Shown here: in pieces, positions 24,712-32,192 of the stretch | Numbering within the stretch: the stretch's first letter is position 1 | Layout of the letters: each line of letters starts with the position of its first letter | DNA from: Oscillospiraceae bacterium | GTDB taxonomy: Bacteria > Bacillota > Clostridia > Oscillospirales > Oscillospiraceae | Assembly (NCBI GenBank): GCA_031262405.1 | Contig: JAISHS010000034.1 | Span: forward strand, 1 to 38,195 | Direction of reading: 5' to 3' | DNA length: 38,195 nucleotides | Made by a program: the position numbers and the translations under genes | Notes under the pieces: model-generated | Seen by the model: only the letters and a program-made list of their open reading frames with translations | What the model was told of the DNA's origin: nothing | The model's database searches: none

Positions 24712-25485
24712 ATGAAGGCTCTCAGAGCGAAACTCAAAAGTGAAAACGGCGTGACTATCGTAATGGCGCTCATATTCTTTCTGATTTGCGCGATTATCGG
24801 CGGGATCGTCCTCACGAGTTCCTATGCCAATGCGGGTAGGCTGGCGACGGCGCGCGCCGAAAGGCAGGCGCACCTCACTATCGGCAGCGCCGCCGAGCTG
24901 CTTCGCGCGGAGATTTTGGGCTCGAGGTATGAGGTGACGAGGACTGAGGAGACGCATACGAGAGTCGAGGGTACGACGGCGGGCGACGTTCCAAAACCGG
25001 AGCTTTCGCCGAATCCGAAGTATGATTATAAATTCACGCCTGGTACGACAGACAGTGCCATGGAGGAAGTTTTGTCCAACGCGGCAAAGGCGGTGTATGA
25101 TCATAATAAAGCAACTGTCGAAAGTCCGGTTGCGATGCCCGGTGAGATTGAGTTTACCATAGCTGTAACGGAATTTGATGATGTCTCGGTATCGCTGACT
25201 ATGGACGAGGAATATAACATCACGGCGGTGCTCTCGCTTGGGGAAGGGACGGATGCGGCATATACGACAACGCTGACGATTCCGGCGCGCTCAGAAAAAA
25301 TGGCGGTCGAGGCAGTAAGCTATTTAAAGTATTATACCAGTACTGAAACTGCTAAGGATCCTGAAACTGGGGAAGAAGTGACTTACACCGTCAGCGAGCC
25401 GTGGTACTATGAGATAACGAATTTTGAGCATCTGACGGTCAGCTGGGAAGAGGCCGTTATTGTGAAGGGCGGTGGCGCGGGGTGA
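24712..25485 (+). CDS. PilX-like minor pilin/pseudopilin, 257 aa
   Basis: A 257-residue protein with a short basic leader, then ENGVTIVMALIFFLICAIIG, a single hydrophobic helix, then a mostly beta globular part. The layout and the GVTIVMAL opening recall PilX-type minor pilins, which often lack the usual position-5 glutamate; here mature position 5 would be Met if cleavage follows G13. Lack of Glu5 makes processing uncertain. AGGAG sits upstream of ATG 24712. It follows the giant pilin in the same orientation by 71 bases and overlaps the next pseudopilin gene by 4 bases (GTGA), so the downstream genes are coupled. A priming or tip-complex role is inferred from position. Confidence 0.75.
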   Translation: MKALRAKLKSENGVTIVMALIFFLICAIIGGIVLTSSYANAGRLATARAERQAHLTIGSAAELLRAEILGSRYEVTRTEETHTRVEGTTAGDVPKPELSPNPKYDYKFTPGTTDSAMEEVLSNAAKAVYDHNKATVESPVAMPGEIEFTIAVTEFDDVSVSLTMDEEYNITAVLSLGEGTDAAYTTTLTIPARSEKMAVEAVSYLKYYTSTETAKDPETGEEVTYTVSEPWYYEITNFEHLTVSWEEAVIVKGGGAG

Positions 25486-25844
25486 GAAGGAAGCTGAAAA
25501 ATCGCTCCGGCGAGACGATTACCGAGGTGATGGTCGCGGTGCTGGTCGTCGCGCTGTCGGCGGCGATGCTGGCGATGATGATTACGGTGTCGGTGAGTAT
25601 AAATCTCCGTGCGCGCGAGGCGTTCAAGAAGCTGGACGGGGAGACGGCGATTGCCGAGGCGCAGGCTAGCCCGAATGCGGTGGAGCCTCCGCAGACAACG
25701 CCTCAGGCGAAGTTTGATTTTGAACCGGCGGCCGATCTCAGTGAGCCGACTACGACGTATGTGAACGTTAAAACTTACGGCGAAGAGGGCGATTTGCGCT
25801 CGTATGCTAAGCCGCCGGTTGTACAAGGGGCGGTGGGCGAATGA
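25482..25844 (+). CDS. Short pseudopilin, 120 aa
   Basis: A 120-residue protein starting at GTG 25482, overlapping the previous stop (GTGA). The leader MRRKLKNRSG is followed by ETITEVMVAVLVVALSAAML: glycine at -1, Glu at mature position 5 and a hydrophobic helix fit a prepilin, but position 1 is Glu, where Phe, Met or Ile is usual. The remaining 85 residues are Pro/Ala/Glu-rich with little predicted fold. The small size suggests a minor pseudopilin like PilV or GspI. It overlaps the next gene by 4 bases (ATGA). Confidence 0.8.
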   Translation: MRRKLKNRSGETITEVMVAVLVVALSAAMLAMMITVSVSINLRAREAFKKLDGETAIAEAQASPNAVEPPQTTPQAKFDFEPAADLSEPTTTYVNVKTYGEEGDLRSYAKPPVVQGAVGE

Positions 25845-26356
25845 GAGGCATAAAAAAAAGCCGCCGCGGTCTGCGGGGCAAGCTTGCTGATCGTCGGGGG
25901 TTCACGCTGTCGGAGATGCTGGTCGTGCTGGCGATTATGAGCCTTGTCGGCGCGGCGATCGGGGTCGGAATCACCGCCGCCGCGAGGGCTTATAGGGATG
26001 TGACGGACGCCGCCGAGGCGCTCTCGCTGTGCGGGACGATTTCGACGGAGCTTGCCGACGAGCTGCGCTTTGCGCGGGACGTGAAGGTCGTTGGGGGTTC
26101 GGGCGAGGACGCGGAATTGGTAAAAACGATTACGAGCGCGAACTATGGGCCGGATGCGGCAGTTGTGGTAGATGAGTCCGGGCAGCTTACCTTGGGCGGC
26201 AAGCCGCTGCTCAGTCAGACGGTGTATATGGGCATGGAGGCGAAGCTGACGCTGACGTATGCGGATGGAGTTTTTGGCGTGACGATTACGATTCATCGGC
26301 CGGACGAATCGCAGTTGGCGAGCAGTGAGTTTAGCGTAAGGGCGCTCAATGGGTAA
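25841..26356 (+). CDS. Prepilin-type pseudopilin, PilW/GspJ-like
   Basis: A 171-residue protein with a textbook prepilin signal: a basic 20-residue leader ending RRG, then FTLSEMLVVLAIMSLVGAAI with Glu at mature position 5. The globular part (about 45-171) is beta-rich and ends SEFSVRALNG. It starts inside the previous stop (ATGA) and is the last gene of the plus-strand pilin operon, followed by a heptamer repeat and a strong bidirectional terminator. Placement after two other minor pilin genes fits a PilW/PilJ-type tip-complex member. It is too unlike a major pilin to be sure it polymerises. Confidence 0.85.
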   Translation: MRGIKKSRRGLRGKLADRRGFTLSEMLVVLAIMSLVGAAIGVGITAAARAYRDVTDAAEALSLCGTISTELADELRFARDVKVVGGSGEDAELVKTITSANYGPDAAVVVDESGQLTLGGKPLLSQTVYMGMEAKLTLTYADGVFGVTITIHRPDESQLASSEFSVRALNG

Positions 26357-26368
26357 GGGCGTTGCAAT

Positions 26369-26410
26369 GAACAGTGAACAGTGAACAGTGAACAGTGAAC
26401 AGTGAACAGT
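26369..26410. repeat. GAACAGT heptamer tandem repeat, 6 copies
   Basis: Six perfect copies of GAACAGT start at 26369, 26376, 26383, 26390, 26397 and 26404. The array lies between the last pseudopilin stop and the terminator. The unit length matches the 7-base repeats at 631, 33291 and 36462, but the sequence differs. Confidence 0.95.
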
Positions 26411-26464
26411 TATTTTCAGTATTAAAAAAAGCCCCTGGGGGGCTTTTTTTAATACTGAAAATAA
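26410..26464. terminator. Bidirectional terminator, 26-bp perfect stem
   Basis: A perfect 26-bp stem (26410-26435 with 26439-26464) and a 3-base loop, with A7/T7 runs in the arms, so it can end transcription from both sides. The stop codon and last codons of the minus-strand HD-GYP gene lie inside the stem. Confidence 0.95.
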
Positions 26465-27552
26465 GCACGGGCGGGGGAGTCGTAGTCGTCGTCCGGTTCG
26501 TTTTCGAAGACGGTTTTGAAGTGTGCGAAGTCGTCTTCACACATCTCGACGAGGTAGGGGTCGAAGTGGGTTCCGGCGTCCTTGTGGATGATATCCATTG
26601 CCGTCTCGTGAGAGAAGGGTTCCTTGTACGGGCGGCGCGTGACAAGCGCGTCATAGACGTCCGCGATTGCCATCATACGCGCGGAGATTGGGATATCGCT
26701 TCCGGCGAGCCCGTGGGGATAGCCCCTGCCGTTCCATTTTTCGTGGTGGCCGATTACGATTTCCTTAGCCACGGTGAGGAAGGAGGAGGTGTCGCCCAGC
26801 TCGTCTATAGCGTCCTGCAGGAACTTTTCGCCGTAGGTGGTGTGCTCCTTCATGATGTCAAATTCCTCAGTCGTGAGCTTTGCCGGTTTTAGGAGAATCA
26901 TATCGGGGATCGCGATTTTGCCTATGTCATGGAGCTTTGCGGAGTTGATTATGCCCTCGCCGTAAGCGGGGTCGAGGATGTAGCCCGGGCGTTTTTCCTT
27001 GTACAGACGTTCTACTATTATTCTAATGTATTCCGTTGTGCGGCGCACGTGGCCGCCGGTCTCCTGGTCGCGGTAACTGGTCATGTTCGCGATCATGTCG
27101 AGGATTGTGTTTTGCGTGCGCGAGAGCTGCTGCGTGCGGATTTCGACAAGCTCCTCCATATGGCGGCGGTAGTTTTCCAGATCGATTTGCAGACCAATTC
27201 GCGCCTTGACTACGCCGGAGGAGATGGGCTTTAGGATATAGTCCACCGCGCCGAGGTCGAAGGCGGTTTGCTCGTTGCGCATACCCTCGAGACCCGTGAG
27301 GAAGATTACGGGGATGTCCTTGAACGAGGGCTCTTTTTTTATTTCTTTTATTACCTCATAGCCGTTCATTTTGGGCATTTCGACGTCCAGCAGGATGAGG
27401 TCGGGGGTTTTTGCGCTCAAAAATCGCAGGGCGCGCTCTCCCGAGGGGGCGGAATAGACCTCATAGGCGTCCTTGAGGATATCAGATAGGAATTTTAGGT
27501 TTGTCGGTTCATCGTCCACGCAGAGGACGATCGGTTTTTTGGAATATTTCAT
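26449..27552 (-). CDS. Response regulator with HD-GYP domain (c-di-GMP phosphodiesterase)
   Basis: A 367-residue cytoplasmic protein. The receiver domain (1-120) has the acidic pair DDE (13-15), phospho-acceptor D56 in LLDVEMP, T86 and K108. A coiled linker (125-150) leads to an HD-GYP domain: HD at 208-209 in KLHDIGKI, GHHEKWNGRGYP with GYP at 277-279, and RMMAIADVYDALVTRRPYK. All catalytic signatures appear intact, so hydrolysis of cyclic di-GMP is expected, controlled by phosphorylation. The ribosome binding site is AGGAGAAAA. It is the last gene of the V4R-GGDEF-kinase operon, 48 bases after the kinase, which is its likely partner. It should lower the signal that the MshEN domain of PilB reads. 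Confidence 0.93.
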   Translation of the reverse strand: MKYSKKPIVLCVDDEPTNLKFLSDILKDAYEVYSAPSGERALRFLSAKTPDLILLDVEMPKMNGYEVIKEIKKEPSFKDIPVIFLTGLEGMRNEQTAFDLGAVDYILKPISSGVVKARIGLQIDLENYRRHMEELVEIRTQQLSRTQNTILDMIANMTSYRDQETGGHVRRTTEYIRIIVERLYKEKRPGYILDPAYGEGIINSAKLHDIGKIAIPDMILLKPAKLTTEEFDIMKEHTTYGEKFLQDAIDELGDTSSFLTVAKEIVIGHHEKWNGRGYPHGLAGSDIPISARMMAIADVYDALVTRRPYKEPFSHETAMDIIHKDAGTHFDPYLVEMCEDDFAHFKTVFENEPDDDYDSPARAYFQY

Positions 27553-27600
27553 TGTTTTTTCTCCTGTACCGGGGTTTTCAAGAGCTTGGCGAATTTCGGG

Positions 27601-29859
27601 TTACGAATTTGAGAGGAGCTCTATAAACTGCTCCAGCGAGTCGGTTGCGGCGTCATAGTCGTAGTTTTCGATTGAGGAGAGCACACAGTCAATCAGCTCG
27701 TCCGCTTTTTCTGAGAAGCTAAGCGCGCGGAGAAGCTTTGTTTTGTCGATAGCCTTGGCGTGTTCCAAAACTGTTATCAGCTCGATAACGGCCTTCGCGA
27801 TGCTTGGGGCGGCGGTGCGCTCGGGGCTTGACGCGGGAGGGCGCTCGGTCTCTTTCGGCTCGCTCTCGCCCAGACCCTCTGCGATGTTCAGACCCAGCGA
27901 GCTGAGTTCCTGAAGGAAAAGATCGACGCCTGCGCGAATTTCGGAGTATCTTTTATCTATTGCGGCGAATTCCAGCTTGCGAGCCTCCTCTGAGAGGAAG
28001 GCGGCGCCGATATTGAGCAGTGCGCTCTTCTGGGCATGAGCCTCGATTCGGAAGGCTTCCCAATCGCTCTCGCGGACGGCCTGCGCTAAGATGCTTATCT
28101 TCTGGCGCACGCCGGAGGAGAAGATTTTGAGCAGGGAGAGATAGGTTTCCTCTGCGCCGCCGAGTCTAGCCAGCGCGGTTGAGGCATCCAGCCCGCATTT
28201 GCGCTCGAGCCGGAGGATGGTCTCGTTCTTGGGAGCGTCGGGGTCCTCTTCGACGTGAAGGTCGGCGTCGGATTCATCCCAGTCCTCGGAAATTACGAGC
28301 TTGGAGCGGGGGATGTGAGTCCAGATTATCTCGTTTAGACGGGTTATGTCGATGGGCTTGCTCAAATAGTCCGTCATCCGTCCGGCGAGAAACAGCTCCT
28401 TGTTGCCCGTCAGGGCGTTTGCCGTGAGCGCGATTATCGGAACCTCGGCGTTGTGGCCGCCCATGTCGCGGATGGCGCTCGTTGCCTCGAGACCGTCCAT
28501 ACCGGGCATCATTTGGTCCATGAATATTATGTCATAGTCCATCATGGAGGCGAATTTCACGGACTCTTCGCCGCCGGAGGCGAGATCGACCTCGATATCG
28601 TATTGCATGAGGATTTCCGCCGCGACTATGCGGTTTATTTCGTTATCGTCCACCACTAAGGCGCGGACGTCGTGGGTGTTGAAGGAGCCGAGAGGCGCCA
28701 TAAGCTTGTTGTCGTGGAGGTCGTGGGTGTGGATTCGGGAGTTTAGAAATTTTGCGACGTCCATGAGCAGCACCGGCTCTGAGAGAGTCTCCGCGCCGCC
28801 GTGGGCGGTGGGGTCTGAACCGGAGGAGCAGACGGAGGCGACATGGATTCCGGAGAGCAAATCTTGGGTGTGCTCCACGACAAGGCCGGCATAATCCTCC
28901 CAGTAGATTAAATGAGTAAAGTCCGACGCCTCGAGACAGCGCGGATACTCCGAGAGGTCCTTGATATAGGTATAGTGCAGGGAGAGAGAGTCGAAGGTTT
29001 CGGCAAGAGCGTCGCTTCCGGCGCTAGAACCCAAGAGGAGAATTGTTTTTCTGCCGGGGGAGCCGATTTGAACGATAAGGCGGCCGCCGACTGTCTTCTG
29101 GGGGAAGGATATGCTGAAGACGGCGTCGGGACCCTTGCCGCTCTCGACGGAAATCTTGCCGCCCATGGCGTCGGCGATGCCCTTGGCAATCGCAAGACCC
29201 AGACCCGTGTCGGTGACGCCGACGCGGTTTTTTGTGTCAAGCTGCGCAAAGGGCGTAAAAGCTGCCAGAAGGTTTTCGTTTGCGACGCCGGCGCCGGAGC
29301 CGACTATGTCACAGCCGATAACGACGCTTTCGGCTCCGGCGCTCCGGAGGGAAACCGTCCACTTGACGCTGCCCTGGAAAGTGTATTTCACGGCGTAGTT
29401 GAGGATGTGGAGGAGCAGCTGCTTTAGCTGCTGCGCGTCGCCGACGAGGCGGCGGGGCAGGGCGGGGTCGATATTTACGATGAAGTCCAGACCCTTTTCC
29501 CGAGCGCGCGGCGCGACGAGCTTTGCGACAAACTCAAGCAGCTCGGCGAAGTCATATTCGCTGAGGGTAAGCTCGAATTTTTGAGAGTCGATTTTTGAGA
29601 AGTCGAGAATGTCGCCGACTATGCTGAGCAGACTGTCTGAAGCTTTGATGATGTTTTTTACATAGCTCTCCTGGCCCGGGTCCAGAGAAGTTGTTGCAAG
29701 CAGGTTCGCCATGCCGAGAATTGAGTTCATAGGGGTGCGGATTTCATGACTCATCTGAGCCAAAAAGTCGCTCTTGGCGCGGCTTGCGGCCTCAGCTTTC
29801 TCAAGCCGCGCCAGAAGAGCTTCCGGATTTTCTATAGTGGGGGAGTTTTTGTGATCCAT
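27601..29859 (-). CDS. Hybrid histidine kinase, HisKA-HATPase-REC-Hpt
   Basis: A 752-residue soluble kinase (ATG 29859, behind GAGGTGA; GTG 29871 lies in that site). Order: short coil, HisKA with H38 in [11 protein letters not shown], a HATPase-like domain (about 135-255), a degenerate receiver-like segment (about 265-375), a true receiver with D448 in [11 protein letters not shown] and K501, an Hpt domain with H608 in [14 protein letters not shown], and a helical tail. There is no membrane segment or input domain. The ATP site looks damaged: the N-box reads HILNYAVK, lacking the usual Asn pair, and the G1 box reads VGSGAGV, with Gly at the normal Asp position; the G2 box TGLGLAIAK is intact. 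It may act as a phosphatase or phosphotransfer hub. Input probably comes from the V4R and cyclase proteins of the same operon. Confidence 0.9.
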   Translation of the reverse strand: MDHKNSPTIENPEALLARLEKAEAASRAKSDFLAQMSHEIRTPMNSILGMANLLATTSLDPGQESYVKNIIKASDSLLSIVGDILDFSKIDSQKFELTLSEYDFAELLEFVAKLVAPRAREKGLDFIVNIDPALPRRLVGDAQQLKQLLLHILNYAVKYTFQGSVKWTVSLRSAGAESVVIGCDIVGSGAGVANENLLAAFTPFAQLDTKNRVGVTDTGLGLAIAKGIADAMGGKISVESGKGPDAVFSISFPQKTVGGRLIVQIGSPGRKTILLLGSSAGSDALAETFDSLSLHYTYIKDLSEYPRCLEASDFTHLIYWEDYAGLVVEHTQDLLSGIHVASVCSSGSDPTAHGGAETLSEPVLLMDVAKFLNSRIHTHDLHDNKLMAPLGSFNTHDVRALVVDDNEINRIVAAEILMQYDIEVDLASGGEESVKFASMMDYDIIFMDQMMPGMDGLEATSAIRDMGGHNAEVPIIALTANALTGNKELFLAGRMTDYLSKPIDITRLNEIIWTHIPRSKLVISEDWDESDADLHVEEDPDAPKNETILRLERKCGLDASTALARLGGAEETYLSLLKIFSSGVRQKISILAQAVRESDWEAFRIEAHAQKSALLNIGAAFLSEEARKLEFAAIDKRYSEIRAGVDLFLQELSSLGLNIAEGLGESEPKETERPPASSPERTAAPSIAKAVIELITVLEHAKAIDKTKLLRALSFSEKADELIDCVLSSIENYDYDAATDSLEQFIELLSNS

Positions 29860-29901
29860 AAAAAAGCTCACCTCGCCTTTCGTTCTAATATGTATAGTTA
29901 T

Positions 29902-30822
29902 CTATTTTTGTAAGGGGTAGTTGCGTTTGTTAGCGCGCTTGCAGGCATACATACGCTCGTCCGCCAGACGCAGAAGCTCGCTGGATGAATGGGGACAGCC
30001 GGACTCGACTAGAACAATTCCGAAGCTGACCTGACGGGGGGAGGTTTCGTCGCCCTCTTTAAGGTCTCGGGAGATTTCTCTCAAATCGCTGTCGATTTGG
30101 ACGGCGTCGAGGCGGCCGGTGAGTATCATGAATTCGTCGCCGCCGATGCGGCAGACCAGATCGTCGGGGAATCGCTTGTGCAGAAGCTCTGTTACGCTGA
30201 TAAGGTAAGCGTCGCCGGCGGCGTGTCCCATGGTGTCGTTAACGTATTTAAGGTAGTCCAGATCGGCGAAGATAAGGTTGAAGGTCCTTTGGTGATCCAT
30301 CCACTCGGCGAGCGCTCTCATTCCGAAAAAGCGGTTATAGGCCTTTGTGAGACTGTCTTTGTAGGCATATTCCTCGAGAAGCTTAACCTGCTCTTTCTGT
30401 TCTTCCAGCAGGTTGCGGCTGTTCATGGCGAGTGTTGCCAGCAGATCGTTGCGCTGGCGGTCAAGCTGAGCTATCATGGAGTTGAAGGCGCCTGAAAACT
30501 CGACCATAAATTCCACGCGCTGACTGTAATCTCCCTGCGCGACTTGCTTTGCCTGCCAGGTGAGGTGACGAAGCGAAGCTTGAAGGCTCTTGAGCGGAGA
30601 GACTATTTCGTTTGCGCGTGAGGGGAGGGGGGTTTCAATGTCGCCCCGCGCGAGGTCTGAAGAAAAACGCCGAAACTCATCTATGCAATCGGCAAGAAAA
30701 ACTATTCCCTCGCCCAGCTCCCGAAAATCCGAGGAAAGCAGGTCGAGATTTAATGAAGCGCTCTTTGAATCATAGAATTTGTCACCGAGGAAATCCAAGA
30801 GCAGCTGCGCGTCTTGATTCAT
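29902..30822 (-). CDS. Diguanylate cyclase (HAMP-like plus GGDEF)
   Basis: A 306-residue protein without membrane helices. Residues 1-60 are helical, 65-125 look like a HAMP unit (EIVSPLKSLQASLRHL, VAQGDYSQRVEFMVEFSGAFNSM), 135-155 form a coil, and the GGDEF domain covers 155-306. D187 in FADLDYLKYVND and the intact GGDEF at 227-231 indicate an active cyclase making cyclic di-GMP. The product-inhibition RxxD site seems absent: the four residues that should be RxxD are FPDD, with the Arg one position too early. ATG 30822 sits behind GAAGAGGAG. The gene follows the V4R gene and precedes the hybrid kinase by 42 bases. A cytoplasmic HAMP implies regulation by a partner protein. Confidence 0.92.
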   Translation of the reverse strand: MNQDAQLLLDFLGDKFYDSKSASLNLDLLSSDFRELGEGIVFLADCIDEFRRFSSDLARGDIETPLPSRANEIVSPLKSLQASLRHLTWQAKQVAQGDYSQRVEFMVEFSGAFNSMIAQLDRQRNDLLATLAMNSRNLLEEQKEQVKLLEEYAYKDSLTKAYNRFFGMRALAEWMDHQRTFNLIFADLDYLKYVNDTMGHAAGDAYLISVTELLHKRFPDDLVCRIGGDEFMILTGRLDAVQIDSDLREISRDLKEGDETSPRQVSFGIVLVESGCPHSSSELLRLADERMYACKRANKRNYPLQK

Positions 30823-30887
30823 ATTGTCGTTACTCCTCTTCCGCCGCTACGGGCACGAGATCCGAAATGTTAGAGATGTTTATGTAT

Positions 30888-31430
30888 TTAGCAAGAAGAA
30901 ACGGGGGTGGCGCGGAAGCGGCAGACGAGGTTGCCATTTGCCCAGCAATCAACCTCGGTCACGTCGAAGCGGCGCCCTGTGTATTTGAAAAGGATTCCGG
31001 AGATGAAGCCCTCGTCATAGGTACAGACACTCTCATTCGTCATGGGAAGACCGCTGCAGTCTAAGTCTTCGCCGACTGTAAGTATCATTTCTCCGGTGAT
31101 GGGGTCGATTTTTTCCATTTGCAGGACGCCGATTTTGAGGTCCTTCATCGTGCGCCGGAGATGATCGAGGAAATCTGTTAAGTTCAGCGATAGATTGAGA
31201 ACATTTTGGGCAAAGTTTTGACCGGCGAGAAAGCCCGCCTTGCGAAAGAAGTCGTTTGCCTTGGCTTCGCCAAGCTCTGACGACATAACGTCCAGAAGTG
31301 AGTATTGCATCAGCCTGTATACGAGAACAGGCATGTCCGTGCCCAATTCTCCGCGCCCCGATTTGATATCGCCGAGACCTTCCCAAGAAAATTGACTATG
31401 CTTATTGCGGTTTATGAAAACATTACCCAT
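30888..31430 (-). CDS. V4R domain protein (possibly frameshifted at its end)
   Basis: A 180-residue protein matching the V4R (4-vinyl-reductase-like) small-ligand fold: LVYRLMQYSLLDVM, the FFRKAGFLAGQNFAQNV helix pair and, near the end, DEGFISGILFKYTGRRFDVTEVDCWANGNLVCRFR with two cysteines spaced as in metal- or ligand-binding V4R proteins. Such proteins are sensors that often accompany signalling enzymes. ATG 31430 has GGAG upstream. It is the first gene of the signalling operon, behind a consensus promoter. The called end, ...TPVSSC, is suspicious: reading one base differently at a C5 run (30903-30907) adds 23 codons, ending at 30830, right before the cyclase start. Confidence 0.8.
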   Translation of the reverse strand: MGNVFINRNKHSQFSWEGLGDIKSGRGELGTDMPVLVYRLMQYSLLDVMSSELGEAKANDFFRKAGFLAGQNFAQNVLNLSLNLTDFLDHLRRTMKDLKIGVLQMEKIDPITGEMILTVGEDLDCSGLPMTNESVCTYDEGFISGILFKYTGRRFDVTEVDCWANGNLVCRFRATPVSSC

Positions 31431-31528
31431 AAGACGTCTCCACTCAAAATAGCATTCTACGCATTGTTTTATTTTTGACTATCGCGCCGAGATTTTTCTC
31501 ACAGGCGCAACAGTACTACTAATTATTC

Positions 31529-31556
31529 ATTATAGTCCCTTTTTTGTGAAAGTCAA
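31529..31556 (-). promoter_or_regulatory. Promoter of the V4R-cyclase-kinase-HD-GYP operon
   Basis: On the minus strand, TTGACT (31556-31551), a 16-base spacer and a perfect TATAAT (31534-31529). The leader to the V4R start is about 90 bases. Confidence 0.85.
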
Positions 31557-31637
31557 GCAATCAATTCCGTAAAAAAGCTTGTATTTCTTAAAAGCAATAA
31601 AACTTGTTATATATCCGTCTGTTCTTCGTTTTATCTA

Positions 31638-31666
31638 TTGTATTGCCGGAATATATAGTGTATAAT
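31638..31666 (+). promoter_or_regulatory. Promoter of the Hpt (and possibly gcv) transcript
   Basis: TTGTAT (31638-31643), a 17-base spacer and TATAAT (31661-31666). The leader of about 130 bases holds a hairpin at 31731-31764. Confidence 0.75.
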
Positions 31667-31730
31667 ATCGGGGAATATGTTTCTTGCCCTACAATATTTA
31701 TGTGTCCGGCGTCAAAGGATTTTATAAGAC

Positions 31731-31764
31731 CCCGTCGCGGCCTAATCAAAAAGGCGCCGACGGG
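31731..31764 (+). promoter_or_regulatory. 5'-leader hairpin before the Hpt gene
   Basis: CCCGTCG (31731-31737) pairs with CGACGGG (31758-31764), with a further GCC/GGC pairing inside (31740-31742 with 31753-31755). It matches no riboswitch consensus that I know. There is no T-tract after it. Confidence 0.4.
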
Positions 31765-31801
31765 CGCAAGACGATTCATTTGTGATAAAGGAGGAGAAAT
31801 T

Positions 31802-32149
31802 ATGGACGCCAGCGAGAAAAGATTATATGTAGACGAGAAGGAGGGCTTGGCTCGTCTGCGTAACAACGAAGCACTGTATAAGCGGATGCTCGGGCTTTTT
31901 CTCAAGAGCACCGATTTTATGGATTTAGAAGAAGCACTGGACAGAGGAGACCTTGCCGCGGCCGGAGAGATTGCTCACGCCATAAAGGGTACCTCCGGAA
32001 ACCTGAGTCTGCCGAAGGTCTTTGAGCTGTCAAACGCTCTTATGATTCAGCTGCGTCAAGGCGTCAAGGACATTGTGCTCATAGAGGATTATCGCGCCGC
32101 GCTTCATATAACGCTGGCGATAATCGTTGATAAGATAAATGAAAAATAA
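31802..32149 (+). CDS. Stand-alone histidine phosphotransfer (Hpt) protein
   Basis: A 115-residue all-helical protein. H59 lies in AHAIKGTSGNLSLPKVFELS, the classic Hpt motif with the phospho-accepting histidine and the following KGxxxN/S helix. ATG 31802 has a very strong AAAGGAGGAG upstream. It is divergent from the signalling operon and may pass phosphate between the hybrid kinase receiver and the REC-HD-GYP regulator. The hybrid kinase already has its own Hpt domain, so this one may connect to another kinase. Only 43 bases, with no terminator or clear promoter, separate it from gcvT, so the glycine cleavage genes may be co-transcribed with it. Confidence 0.88.
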   Translation: MDASEKRLYVDEKEGLARLRNNEALYKRMLGLFLKSTDFMDLEEALDRGDLAAAGEIAHAIKGTSGNLSLPKVFELSNALMIQLRQGVKDIVLIEDYRAALHITLAIIVDKINEK

Positions 32150-32192
32150 CACTTAACCGCAAGTAACCCTAATTTTCTAGAAGGAGCTAGTT

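Noticed and set aside
32150-32192. Glycine riboswitch before gcvT
   Set aside because: The gap is only 43 bases and lacks the conserved core; the upstream gene occupies the space where a tandem aptamer would be.
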